Source: Bermanella sp040371755
GTDB taxonomy: Bacteria; Pseudomonadota; Gammaproteobacteria; Pseudomonadales; Oceanobacteraceae
NCBI RefSeq assembly: GCF_040371755.1
Contig: NZ_BAABWE010000001.1
Span: forward strand, 558,001-622,000
Direction: 5' to 3'
Length of the DNA: 64,000 bases
Shown here: in pieces, positions 44,399 to 53,570 of the stretch
Layout: every line of letters starts with the position of its first letter
How positions within the stretch are numbered: the first letter of the stretch is position 1
Position numbers and translations under genes: made by a program
The notes under the pieces: model-generated
Databases searched by the model: none
The model's input: the letters and a program-made list of their open reading frames with translations, nothing else
Told to the model about the DNA's origin: nothing

Positions 44399-45331
44399 CT
44401 AAACATTTACCTGCTCACAATAAAAACAGGTTTTATATTCTGAACTTTGAAATTCATCCAGCCATTTAATTAGCTCTTTTGCAAAAACTGTATTAAGTTG
44501 ATAAGTGTGTAAATCAAGTTTTCTAGCTATCTGATTAAACGGCTTTTCCAATAACATATACCGTAGATTTAAGGAAAACTGGTTTTTATGATTTTCGCGA
44601 GCCAGTCGATTAGAGAGCATTGAGAAGCTATGAAAATTCACATTAATAAAATCAAGCGCTTTAAAATATGGCTGAACACTTTCTATAGTAAAGAAATCTG
44701 GGCTCAAATTTACCACCTCAGTTACACCAGGTTTAATCGACTTAACTTTAACTGAAGTAACATTAACTTCTTTAATACCATCAATTTCTTTAACGACAGG
44801 CTTTCTATCACAGTTACCCGTTATCAGGTCAATATCCGGCACGAGCGTTTGATCCAATGTACTGGAATATTTATAGCCAGCTTGTTTCAACACATCATAA
44901 TATTTTGCATCAGTTTTATAGCCACCTGCTCTAAATCCAGTTACTGACACACCACACTCTGCCATTACATCTTTAGCCCAGGTCAGCATTTGTAGCTGCT
45001 GCTGACTTGTGTAGTCATTAAAGTTATCAGATTCGCTTACAAATGACATTGGCAGGTTATGACAATGAAGGTGAGGCTGGATCTCTATATGCTGAAACTG
45101 GCTCAGGCTTTTTATTAAAAACTTTACACGACTTAAATATTCATCACGATCTATAGACTTATCTTTAGAGGATAAACTTACAAAAAATGTTCCCTTTAAC
45201 TTCCGATCTTCTAGTAGCCGTGCAATTTCCATTGCTCCAGCGACAACAGTAATGATCGATTCTGTATTTTTAGATCGTTTGCTGACAACGACTTCAATAT
45301 CAAAAGACAGGTAAACGGGTTTAGTTTCCAT
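44399..45331 (-). CDS. Polysaccharide deacetylase-like protein
   Basis: The 310-residue protein has the NodB-type barrel in divergent form: LSFDIEVV near the start with the acidic residue, GTFFVSL, then QPHLHCHNL with metal-type histidines, and VTGFRAGGYKTD with the substrate arginine. These match carbohydrate esterase 4 motifs 1-3. It has no signal peptide and probably acts in the cytoplasm on precursors, or is inactive. It overlaps the heparinase-like gene by 11 bases. Confidence 0.7.
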   Translation of the reverse strand: METKPVYLSFDIEVVVSKRSKNTESIITVVAGAMEIARLLEDRKLKGTFFVSLSSKDKSIDRDEYLSRVKFLIKSLSQFQHIEIQPHLHCHNLPMSFVSESDNFNDYTSQQQLQMLTWAKDVMAECGVSVTGFRAGGYKTDAKYYDVLKQAGYKYSSTLDQTLVPDIDLITGNCDRKPVVKEIDGIKEVNVTSVKVKSIKPGVTEVVNLSPDFFTIESVQPYFKALDFINVNFHSFSMLSNRLARENHKNQFSLNLRYMLLEKPFNQIARKLDLHTYQLNTVFAKELIKWLDEFQSSEYKTCFYCEQVNV

Positions 45332-47024
45332 TGATTTTCACCTCTGTTGTCACTGTACCATCATTGAAATTCGAAATCACAACGGTTAGTTTTTTTTCTG
45401 CAATGCCAAACTCTGGAAAATATTCTGTAGTTTCAACACTTAGTTGGGCGGTAGTGTTAAGGCAGACTTTCTGCCCATTTTGATTAACCATTGTTACCGT
45501 TTTCTTCCCTTGCTCTTCCAGCTTAAAAAGACTGTGAAAGTGAAAATAGACCTTGGCTCCAGCCTTAGCCGAAGCATCAGGTGTTAAAAGGCGATCTACA
45601 ACAGTTAGCGTGTTTTGTTGCTGACTTACCGAGCGTTGGTGCTTAATTGCTGGCCCAGCGTTAAAATAACTGACTTCTCCAGAGCAATTGAACCCTTCTG
45701 TAAGATTAGTACTCACTTCATTTAGCTTAACCCTAGCAGATCGACCTAGCCTGAACGCACCCCAGATTTCAGATTGCTCACGATCACTTACAGAAAGTGT
45801 ATTGTGGGCTTTCGTTGAACGTGCATAATCCCTGCGCCAACCATCGTTATATTCGTACACTCCAGAATTAGTCAGAATTTTACTTCCTTCAACGAACCAC
45901 TCTAAACTCCCTGCATCACAATGCACATGACCTGGTTGCGGCCCAAATATCACAGGGGCAAAGTCTACTATAAGATGCTGCGCCTCATCGATTGACCCAA
46001 CATAACCGTCAACATTAAATACACCTTTATGGGTAGCTTGCTCTCCAAGCATCGATTCTAAAAATTTCTTCAATTGAGTGTATGACACTTCATTTTGATT
46101 AACACTATCATTAAAAAAGCTATAATCACCCTCATAGGTTAGACAGGAAAGACTCCTCAAACCTTTAGTAAGAACTTCTTTCAAATTGCTGGATTCTACA
46201 TTCAAATAGTACACCTCACCCAAGTCCTCCAATACAATACCAGTGTACATTGGGGAAAGCTCTTCATGAATACCGTCTGCAGTTATTTGAGAGCGAATAT
46301 ATTTGTCATATATTTTCTGCGCAGTCTGACTGAACGCTGGTTCATTAAAAAAATCCGCTGTAAACTTAAGTGCTTTATAATTTTTAATTAGGTGGTTACC
46401 TAAAATATCCAGTTCTAAATTGTCTGTCATAAAATTGGTTTGAGAAAGCAATGAAATAAGAAACTGCTGCTTAAAGTCCTCATCAAAATCACTAGCAAGA
46501 AGTCGATAGATTTTTATCCAGGCGACTATTCGAAGCGATAACGCATATGAATTCCAGTTGTCCTGACCATAGCCTCGCGTCCCAATCGGGTTTTCATTTA
46601 TCCAGTGCTTAATTGTGTTTACCAGATAGTTTAAATACATAATGTCATTGCTTTCAACATAATAATGGGCGACATCAATTAAAAATTCGTGGTAATGCAG
46701 GTTTAATTTCCATAGGCGAGTACCATGATTTAGCTCTACGGCATGCCAGTCTATTTCTGCACCAAACTCTACCGTATGGTTCAAAAATGTAATTTTATTA
46801 CTAAGGACGTCGCTAAGGCTATGGCGATAATAGTTTCGATAATGCACACAAAGCCCGCTATTAATCTTTAAACACGATAACTTTCGGCATGCTTCATCGT
46901 GATATGATTTGGTCACCTTCTCACTGTTTGCTTCTGTTTTCCTTCTTTTAAGTATGTACTTAATTCGATGGATAAACTGTACCAGTGTTAAGCGCCTGAT
47001 TGTTCTAAAATACAAAAGTAACAT
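45321..47024 (-). CDS. Heparinase II/III family protein
   Basis: The 567 residues have an alpha-toroid N-domain and a C-terminal beta-sheet domain. The heparinase II/III signature is GHVHCDAGSLEWFVEGSKIL, then GVYEYNDGWRRDYARSTKAHNTL with the catalytic Tyr and His. No signal peptide is present. Members in O-antigen and capsule loci are common beside asparagine synthetase-like and fused dehydrogenase genes, where they may trim or control the polymer. It overlaps the formyltransferase gene by one base (TAATG). Confidence 0.82.
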   Translation of the reverse strand: MLLLYFRTIRRLTLVQFIHRIKYILKRRKTEANSEKVTKSYHDEACRKLSCLKINSGLCVHYRNYYRHSLSDVLSNKITFLNHTVEFGAEIDWHAVELNHGTRLWKLNLHYHEFLIDVAHYYVESNDIMYLNYLVNTIKHWINENPIGTRGYGQDNWNSYALSLRIVAWIKIYRLLASDFDEDFKQQFLISLLSQTNFMTDNLELDILGNHLIKNYKALKFTADFFNEPAFSQTAQKIYDKYIRSQITADGIHEELSPMYTGIVLEDLGEVYYLNVESSNLKEVLTKGLRSLSCLTYEGDYSFFNDSVNQNEVSYTQLKKFLESMLGEQATHKGVFNVDGYVGSIDEAQHLIVDFAPVIFGPQPGHVHCDAGSLEWFVEGSKILTNSGVYEYNDGWRRDYARSTKAHNTLSVSDREQSEIWGAFRLGRSARVKLNEVSTNLTEGFNCSGEVSYFNAGPAIKHQRSVSQQQNTLTVVDRLLTPDASAKAGAKVYFHFHSLFKLEEQGKKTVTMVNQNGQKVCLNTTAQLSVETTEYFPEFGIAEKKLTVVISNFNDGTVTTEVKINGN

Positions 47025-47815
47025 TAGTAAAACCGTTCCACTCTTTCAGGCAAATCAACAGATTTCATATTGGTGCTGATTTTAAGTATACCCATCAGTT
47101 CTTTAATAAGCGTTCTGTGCTTAGCTAGATATAGATGAGATTTACCCGTTTGGACAACGCCAGCAGGCAATGCTTTTTGGGCTGCAACCGCTTCGACCAC
47201 TTTCAGCATTTCTGCAGCTGCACCTTTAAAGGTTTTACATGAAGCTTCCAGCTCACCATCACCTGTTTGGAGCTGAGGGTAATATTTAACTAGAATATTC
47301 CCACTATCTACCTTTTCTACAATATGATGCAGAGTCGCGCCTGTCATCTCAGGTTCCCCATTATATAAAGGCCAGAAAATAGTATTACCCCCTTTATATT
47401 CAGGAGAAATGCCTCCGTGTAAATTTAGTGCGCCATATTTAGCTAATTTAAACACTTCTGGCTTTATAATCGACACACCAAAGGCAACAATAAGGTCTGC
47501 GTTATATTTTGAAATATGCTCTATCACCGATGGACTGTTTACGCCTTCTACCTGAATAGAATGCTGAGGTGGAACATCGAAAAATGCTTGCTCTTTTTTA
47601 TCCCACTGCCTTAGTTTAAGCAGCAGGTGCTTTGTCAGCCTTGAAAGGAACGTTAGTGGTGACTTTCTAAGCATGGTAGTTAGCCTATCTACACCCAAGT
47701 GCTTAGGCTCAAGCGCTAGGATTTCAACACTTTTTCCTAGAGATAAAATATGCTGTAGATATTGATGGCGGGGCGAGCTACCTCTCAACACCACCACTTT
47801 CAATTCGTTACTCAT
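47024..47815 (-). CDS. Formyltransferase family protein (sugar N-formyltransferase-like)
   Basis: The 263-residue protein holds the catalytic triad of the formyltetrahydrofolate-dependent family: Asn131 and His133 in GALNLHGGISPEYKG and Asp170 in HHIVEKVDSG. It is shorter than methionyl-tRNA formyltransferase and lacks its tRNA domain. In a polysaccharide locus it most likely formylates an amino sugar. A terminator stands only 45 bases upstream, so it may start a new transcript. Confidence 0.8.
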   Translation of the reverse strand: MSNELKVVVLRGSSPRHQYLQHILSLGKSVEILALEPKHLGVDRLTTMLRKSPLTFLSRLTKHLLLKLRQWDKKEQAFFDVPPQHSIQVEGVNSPSVIEHISKYNADLIVAFGVSIIKPEVFKLAKYGALNLHGGISPEYKGGNTIFWPLYNGEPEMTGATLHHIVEKVDSGNILVKYYPQLQTGDGELEASCKTFKGAAAEMLKVVEAVAAQKALPAGVVQTGKSHLYLAKHRTLIKELMGILKISTNMKSVDLPERVERFY

Positions 47816-47859
47816 TTAAAATTTACCACAAACATGTATCAAGTTTTATTCGGAAAAAA

Positions 47860-47886
47860 TAGTAAAAAGAGCCATAAATGGCTCTT
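47860..47886 (-). terminator. Terminator inside the polysaccharide locus, after the fused dehydrogenase gene
   Basis: AAGAGCCAT and ATGGCTCTT pair perfectly with an AA loop, followed on the minus strand by a T-rich run. It splits the locus into two transcripts or gives a partial stop. Confidence 0.8.
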
Positions 47887-47916
47887 AGTTTTCATAAGAC
47901 TTTGCTTATTTGGAGG

Positions 47917-50055
47917 CTATTGCTGAGACCTTAGCTGGTTTGCCGCATCAATTGTAGCTTTCGCCACTTCAAAAATTTCTTGAGGACTAATCGGTGCAGT
48001 ACCGCCCTGTTCTATAGCATCAATAAAGCGTTTGCAACATTCGACCTGCCCTTTATCTTGTCGCCAAAGATTCATTTTATTAAAACCAGGCCAACCATAA
48101 CCTTTCAGCTTTCTGAAGTTATCCAGCTGTAATGCTCTACCAGCAGCAAATACCTCTACCCTTTCCTTTGGAAAGCTCTGAGGGCCATTAGCAAAGTAGT
48201 GAATGGTGCCGTGAGATCCATCAGCAAAACCTAGAGTAATTGATGCTTTATCTTCCGTTATCTGGTGCGCGTCATTGTTTCCCATTCTTATCGCCTGAAT
48301 TGAGACAATCTCACTATCAGCAAGATACCTCATAAGGTCAATGTAATGGCAAGCCTCTCCAATAATGCGACCTCCTCCAATTTCCAGCTGCTGAATCCAG
48401 TTATCAGCAGGTATAGCGCCGGCATTCATCGTTAGAATAAAAGATTTTGGTTCGTTTACAGAGCTTAGAAGGGATTTGATTTTCTGTACGTGTGGAGAGA
48501 ACCGGCGATTAAACCCAACCATTAATAACTGTTTTCCGCCAGTTTCCGAATACGCTCGCTCCACCTCCTCAATCTCAGCATGAGAAAGCGCCAGAGGTTT
48601 TTCAACAAAAACGTGCTTACCTGCTTTTAATGCTTTTGTGACAAAATTAGCATGAGTATTATGTTGAGTTACAATTGCCAGCGCATCTACTTCATTGTTG
48701 TTAATCAACGATTCTGTATCAGTAGTGGCATGCAAAAAAGCCGATTTTTTACCATGAATTACGCCGTTTATACCACCAGATGTACTTATGGTATGCAGCT
48801 CTGCTCCTGCATTTTTAAACGCCGGAATGAGTATACGTGAAGCATAATTGCCAGCCCCAATAAAACCAAAGCTTGGTTTTTCAGTGGGTGTTAAAGCGTT
48901 TTGAGTTGCTACCAGTGGTGTAAAATGATTGTGGCGCTGACTGATATCATGTGAATACTCTAAAAGAATTCCCAGTGCAGACCTCTCATTGGTTAGCACT
49001 TCGTAAGCTTTAGGCGCTTCTTCAAATAGAAATTTATGCGTGATCAACAGGTCTACATTGATAGCACCCGAAGACATCATATCCAGCACAGCCTCAAAGT
49101 TGCGCTGCTCAGTCCATCGAACAAATGCCAGGGGATAATCAAGACCTTTATCTTCGTAATTTGTATCGTAACGACCTGGACCATATGAACAAGATACTTG
49201 AAATGATAGTTCTTTTTCATAGAAGTCAGCGCGATTTAATTCAAGGCCTGTGACGCCTACCATTACAATACGACCACGTTTCCGGCTCATTCGAGCAGCT
49301 TGCGTTACAGGATCACTTGACTTGGTTGCCGCTGTAACGAGAACAGCATCTACACCAACTCCACGGCTAAAGGCGTTACCAGCCGCAACTGGGTCTTCAC
49401 CTGTACAGGGGTTACAAATTTCCGCACCAAACTTTTTTGCCAACTCAAGTTTGCTCTGATCGTAATCAATAGCAAGCACTCGACACCCTTGTGCTCTTAA
49501 TAATTGGACAGTAAGTAATCCGATAAGGCCTACACCAATTACAACGACACACTCTCCCAAAGTTGGGTTGGCCAGGCGAATCCCCTGCAAACCAATACTT
49601 GCAACAACGGCAAATGATGCGGTGCTATCACTAACATTACCAGGGATTTTGGCACATAGATTCTTTGGAACTCGAACTACGTCTGCATGAGGCCCGTTTG
49701 ATAAAACCCTATCGCCAACAGCAAAATCTTCAACACCAGGCCCTAATGCAGAAACAACCCCTACATTACAATAACCAAGAAGAAGTGGCTGCCTTAACTT
49801 AGACTGAACAGCTTCAATCGTAGTTAGAAGCCCATCCGTCTGAATCTTCTCCAGCACCATTTTTACTTTTTCAGGCTGCTGACGAGCCTTATCTAAAAAT
49901 GAAGCCTTACCAAAATCCACCAACATCCTCTCCGTACCCGCTGAAATAAGAGAAACGGATGTGTCGATCAATAGGCGCCCTCTAGAAACTCGTGGTGCTG
50001 GCGCCTCAACGATAGAAGTATCGCCTTTAGCTAAATCTTGAAGAATTTGTTTCAA
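47917..50055 (-). CDS. Bi-domain oxidoreductase (alcohol dehydrogenase fused to Gfo/Idh/MocA)
   Basis: About 712 residues with two enzymes in one chain. The first half is a zinc-type medium-chain dehydrogenase (LISAGTERMLVDFGKA, VVVIGVGLIGLLTVQLL, GRIVMVGVTGLE). The second is a Gfo/Idh/MocA dehydrogenase (FGFIGAGNYASRILIPAF, KHVFVEKPLALS, VGFNRRFSP). Such fusions are typical of exopolysaccharide loci together with heparinase II/III; the reaction is unknown. I favour a TTG start at 50055 (KQILQDLAKGDTSIVEAPAP), with AAGGA upstream and family agreement. An ATG at 50085 would overlap asnB by 59 bases. Confidence 0.85.
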   Translation of the reverse strand: MKQILQDLAKGDTSIVEAPAPRVSRGRLLIDTSVSLISAGTERMLVDFGKASFLDKARQQPEKVKMVLEKIQTDGLLTTIEAVQSKLRQPLLLGYCNVGVVSALGPGVEDFAVGDRVLSNGPHADVVRVPKNLCAKIPGNVSDSTASFAVVASIGLQGIRLANPTLGECVVVIGVGLIGLLTVQLLRAQGCRVLAIDYDQSKLELAKKFGAEICNPCTGEDPVAAGNAFSRGVGVDAVLVTAATKSSDPVTQAARMSRKRGRIVMVGVTGLELNRADFYEKELSFQVSCSYGPGRYDTNYEDKGLDYPLAFVRWTEQRNFEAVLDMMSSGAINVDLLITHKFLFEEAPKAYEVLTNERSALGILLEYSHDISQRHNHFTPLVATQNALTPTEKPSFGFIGAGNYASRILIPAFKNAGAELHTISTSGGINGVIHGKKSAFLHATTDTESLINNNEVDALAIVTQHNTHANFVTKALKAGKHVFVEKPLALSHAEIEEVERAYSETGGKQLLMVGFNRRFSPHVQKIKSLLSSVNEPKSFILTMNAGAIPADNWIQQLEIGGGRIIGEACHYIDLMRYLADSEIVSIQAIRMGNNDAHQITEDKASITLGFADGSHGTIHYFANGPQSFPKERVEVFAAGRALQLDNFRKLKGYGWPGFNKMNLWRQDKGQVECCKRFIDAIEQGGTAPISPQEIFEVAKATIDAANQLRSQQ

Positions 50056-51961
50056 CGTTATTAATTCCTTCGGGGGTTTGACCATCTATAAAAACTCTAC
50101 ACCACGTTTCAATACAGAGCAGTGCAAATATTGAGTAACTAAAATCTTTCTTGCCTGAACGGTCTTGTTCAATAATATCCCACACGCTTTTATAATCAAA
50201 TATTCCACGTTTTTTCAGGCTATTCTCGGATAGTATTTCATCTACAAGCGGCTTAAGCTCCCCGTTTAGCCATGCTCTCAAGGGGGCTCCAAATCCTGTT
50301 TTTGATCTATATATTATTGATTTGGGCAAATACTTTTCTGCAGCTTTCTTAAGAATATACTTTCCAACATTACCTTTCTGTTTGATATTATCTGAGATAT
50401 TTGCAGCTGAATCTATCACTCTTTCATCAAGAAATGGCACTCTAACCTCAACGCCATTTGCCATACTCATCTTATCGGTATAGTTTAAATTATGATCAAC
50501 CAAAAAGTAACGCCTTTCAAGGTAAAGCATTTTCTCCAATGGACTCAGTCCAGTCATTTCATTCAATTCGCTTTTAATTTTACTAAGCGGTTCTTTAGCC
50601 AGGCCTGATTTCATCGACTCAGTAAACAAACCTCGTACTAATTCAGGGTCAATCCAGAAAAAATAGGATAACAACCTGTCATTTTCTTCAAACGATGCAT
50701 ATTTGAACAGTTTTGCTAGTCTACGTAAATTTGCACTCCTGGTTGGTAACTTTTCAACACCTTTTTGTAGTAGCTTGCGTACAAATACTGGCAGCCAACT
50801 CCATAGCTTTTCATTTTTCAGCGCTATGTGCCTACGGTACCCAGTGAATAAATCGTCACCACCTGCACCGGATAACAGTACTTTTATGTTTTCTTCTCGT
50901 GCTTTCTTCGTAATCTTAAGAACAGATAATGCAGCGGGGTCAGCCTGGGGTTCATCCAGGTAGTACATCATTACCGCAAGCTCATTAATTATATCTGAGT
51001 TAGTCTTGGTAATATGCAGGTCCACATCCAGCTTACTGGCAACTTCTTTAGCAAAAGGCAGATCGTCCATAAATCCATCATTTCCTTCCTCATGCGCATC
51101 AATTGTAAAACATTTGAAGGATTCGCCTAACTTCTGCCTGGCAATTGCAGTGATTACACTTGAGTCAACTCCACCCGACAAAAATGCTCCAACAGGAACA
51201 TCTGACACTAACTGAGACTCAACACTTTCTTCCAGTGCAGCAATAACCTGCTTTGTCAGCTCTTCTTCATTGTCGCTGCCTGCATGAGCATTCGCCGGCC
51301 AGCTCCAATATACCTTTTTCTCTACAATTTGGTTATCATGTAACCTAAGCATTGTGGCAGGCTCAAGTTTTTGTACCTGACTTAAAATCGTATCAGGCCC
51401 CGGAGACCACAAAAAAACTAGGCTTCGGTAGATTGCATTAGGGTTTAAGGTTTTACCTATTTCAGGAAACTGAAAGAGTGCCTTTATTTCACTTGAAAAA
51501 TAGACACCCGAATCTTGAGAGGAGTAATAAAGTGGTTTAACGCCATATTTATCACGTGCAATGATCATTTCCTGCGTTTCTTTACTATATATAGCAAGCG
51601 CAAAAATACCTTCTAGCCTATTTAACCATTCTGTATCCCCAGAAAGGTATAGGTTTAAAATAACTTCTGCATCACCTTCTGAGTTAAAATGATACCCTTT
51701 AGATACCAACTCCTCTCTCAATTGCTTATAGTTATAAATTTCACCATTGAAAACAATACAAGCACGCTTTGTAGCATCCCACAGAGGCTGATTACTATAT
51801 TCAGATAAATCTATTATACTTAAACGAGTATGCCCTAAATATGCATCGCCTAACATTTCCCAAGATTGGTTATCAGGTCCTCGATGGTTAATAGCATGCA
51901 ATGCCTGCCCAAAATAGCCCTCCAGGTTATTTTTTGAGAATGCGCCTAAAATCCCGCACAT
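50027..51961 (-). CDS. asnB: Asparagine synthetase (glutamine-hydrolysing)-like amidotransferase
   Basis: 644 residues. The start at ATG 51961 gives the N-terminal Cys2 nucleophile (MCGILGAF) that the glutaminase domain needs; a longer frame reaching 52006 is therefore wrong. The synthetase domain has the PP-loop FLSGGVDSSVITAIA (about 255-270). In O-antigen loci such proteins (WbpS type) amidate uronic acids rather than make asparagine. Place and partners favour that role. It overlaps the fused dehydrogenase gene. Confidence 0.88.
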   Translation of the reverse strand: MCGILGAFSKNNLEGYFGQALHAINHRGPDNQSWEMLGDAYLGHTRLSIIDLSEYSNQPLWDATKRACIVFNGEIYNYKQLREELVSKGYHFNSEGDAEVILNLYLSGDTEWLNRLEGIFALAIYSKETQEMIIARDKYGVKPLYYSSQDSGVYFSSEIKALFQFPEIGKTLNPNAIYRSLVFLWSPGPDTILSQVQKLEPATMLRLHDNQIVEKKVYWSWPANAHAGSDNEEELTKQVIAALEESVESQLVSDVPVGAFLSGGVDSSVITAIARQKLGESFKCFTIDAHEEGNDGFMDDLPFAKEVASKLDVDLHITKTNSDIINELAVMMYYLDEPQADPAALSVLKITKKAREENIKVLLSGAGGDDLFTGYRRHIALKNEKLWSWLPVFVRKLLQKGVEKLPTRSANLRRLAKLFKYASFEENDRLLSYFFWIDPELVRGLFTESMKSGLAKEPLSKIKSELNEMTGLSPLEKMLYLERRYFLVDHNLNYTDKMSMANGVEVRVPFLDERVIDSAANISDNIKQKGNVGKYILKKAAEKYLPKSIIYRSKTGFGAPLRAWLNGELKPLVDEILSENSLKKRGIFDYKSVWDIIEQDRSGKKDFSYSIFALLCIETWCRVFIDGQTPEGINNVETNSSRFS

Positions 51962-52101
51962 AAATTTGCTACCCCTTTCAACCCAGACATACTTCCAAAA
52001 ACACACTATTAAAAAATCAACTCAAAGCATCGGATGTAGTAAATAAACACCGAAAGCTTTTATGAATTGCTATTCATATGAGGAGTAACAGGTATTTTAA
52101 A

Positions 52102-53223
52102 CTATTTAAGCTTTAAAAGCTTTATCGCATCTAACTGCAGACCATCTTCACGAATACGATCCAATTGCTGGAATACTATGTAAAATTCATCACTATTAAC
52201 AGTGACCTGAAAATTACTAAAAAAATCCTCTGTACTGTAGAGCAAGTTGATTTCCTGCTCTATCTCCATATTTTCATTTAGTTTTGCTAAATCCAATGAA
52301 TTTCTTGGTCCCTGACTGAGACTAAAGATATTATTGTAAATCAAATAGACGCGACCATATTCATCTTTAATTAACTTACTAATAGATGAAGGCGAGGTAA
52401 TACTTGTCGGAGTAAAATCAGACCATGTCGAACCTCCATCAAACGACTCTGAATAGTATATATATCCCGTTCCAAACGATCTGGCGAAGCACCATAATCT
52501 ATTGGGCGAAATCTCAACAACGCTTGGCTCAGCCAATTTAACACCTGTACTATTAGGTATTTCTATCTTACTAACAACTCCTTCCCTATTTTTCACATAA
52601 ATAAAAATTTCAATTTTATTCTTGGAGCTAAAATCTCTATTATACTCATAAGCAGGGAGTATTTGAGTGCCATCAGAGGTAACAATATTCACCATCGGTG
52701 ACCCATAGAATACCTGCCACTCAATTTCACCAATCTTTTCAAGCTGCAAACTATTCTTATTAAGATAGATTTTTCGGTAAAACACATGATCATTACTTGA
52801 ATCGCCAAAAAACTCACCTAAAGTAGCATCATATTGATCAAATACCTGCAGATCAATTTCAACAACCTGCAATACCAATTGATCACCTTGAGTCCAAACT
52901 TTATTAGGGAACAACCTCCATCCAGGCTTACTGAAAACTGGCAATCCTTTCGTTGAGAAACTTAAACCATCATCACTAGATTCCGCACAGTAAATTGCAT
53001 TTTGACCCAACTCTATATTACCCTGCTCCCAACAGATAACAATATAATCGCCTTCTACAAATAAAGTTGGGGATATCTTTCTTGCAAAATCTTTGTCGGT
53101 TACTGAAACCTCTCCAATGAATATTTCACCAGCTAATTCTTCAGCTCGCTCAAGTTCACCTAATTGCGTGCATGCGACGAGAAGCAACATCCAAAGGAGT
53201 AGTAAGCCTTTTAATAAGTTCAA
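52102..53223 (-). CDS. Sialidase-like beta-propeller lipoprotein
   Basis: The 373 residues start MNLLKGLLLLWMLLLVACTQ with a lipobox (LVAC, Cys18), so the protein is an exported lipoprotein. The body is beta-rich with propeller repeats. Two Asp-box motifs are seen: SSDDGLSFS and SFDGGSTWS (SxDxGxxW). This is the fold of exo-sialidases (GH33/BNR). The arginine triad cannot be placed safely. It lies in a locus that seems to make a nonulosonic acid, so it may trim or bind the polymer. Confidence 0.6.
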   Translation of the reverse strand: MNLLKGLLLLWMLLLVACTQLGELERAEELAGEIFIGEVSVTDKDFARKISPTLFVEGDYIVICWEQGNIELGQNAIYCAESSDDGLSFSTKGLPVFSKPGWRLFPNKVWTQGDQLVLQVVEIDLQVFDQYDATLGEFFGDSSNDHVFYRKIYLNKNSLQLEKIGEIEWQVFYGSPMVNIVTSDGTQILPAYEYNRDFSSKNKIEIFIYVKNREGVVSKIEIPNSTGVKLAEPSVVEISPNRLWCFARSFGTGYIYYSESFDGGSTWSDFTPTSITSPSSISKLIKDEYGRVYLIYNNIFSLSQGPRNSLDLAKLNENMEIEQEINLLYSTEDFFSNFQVTVNSDEFYIVFQQLDRIREDGLQLDAIKLLKLK

Positions 53224-53439
53224 TTCTTTACCTCAAAAATATAGTTATAAATAAATAACCCACGCAAAAGTAAAAGACTCGCTTCGTTTACACAACCTTC
53301 TCCTCACTATCGAGCTTAGAAATAACTTGCCACCATAAAATAATAAAACCCATACTATAAGGGTATACAAAAATTAGCTTCTTATACAAAATCTAGCCAA
53401 AACCACGACTAGTTAAATTAAGCCACTCACAAACAGGTA

Positions 53440-53568
53440 TTAAAACCAACAAACCGAATTCAAAAGTGAATTCAGCTCACCATTATCTACACATCTGGTG
53501 AAGACCATTTTAGCTGCACCTAAGTTCGCAACACCATTTGACAATAACTCTCCGGTATAATATTTCAT
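53440..53568 (-). CDS. Small frame coupled to the glycosyltransferase gene, 42 residues
   Basis: ATG 53568 lies two bases after the stop of the gene at 53571, with GGA six bases before it, so translation could be coupled. The product reads MKYYTGELLSNGVANLGAAK, then MVFTRCVDNGELNSLLNSVCWF. I do not recognise it. It may be the beginning of a broken gene of the locus; nothing in the following 216 bases to 53223 continues it. Confidence 0.35.
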   Translation of the reverse strand: MKYYTGELLSNGVANLGAAKMVFTRCVDNGELNSLLNSVCWF

Positions 53569-53570
53569 AG

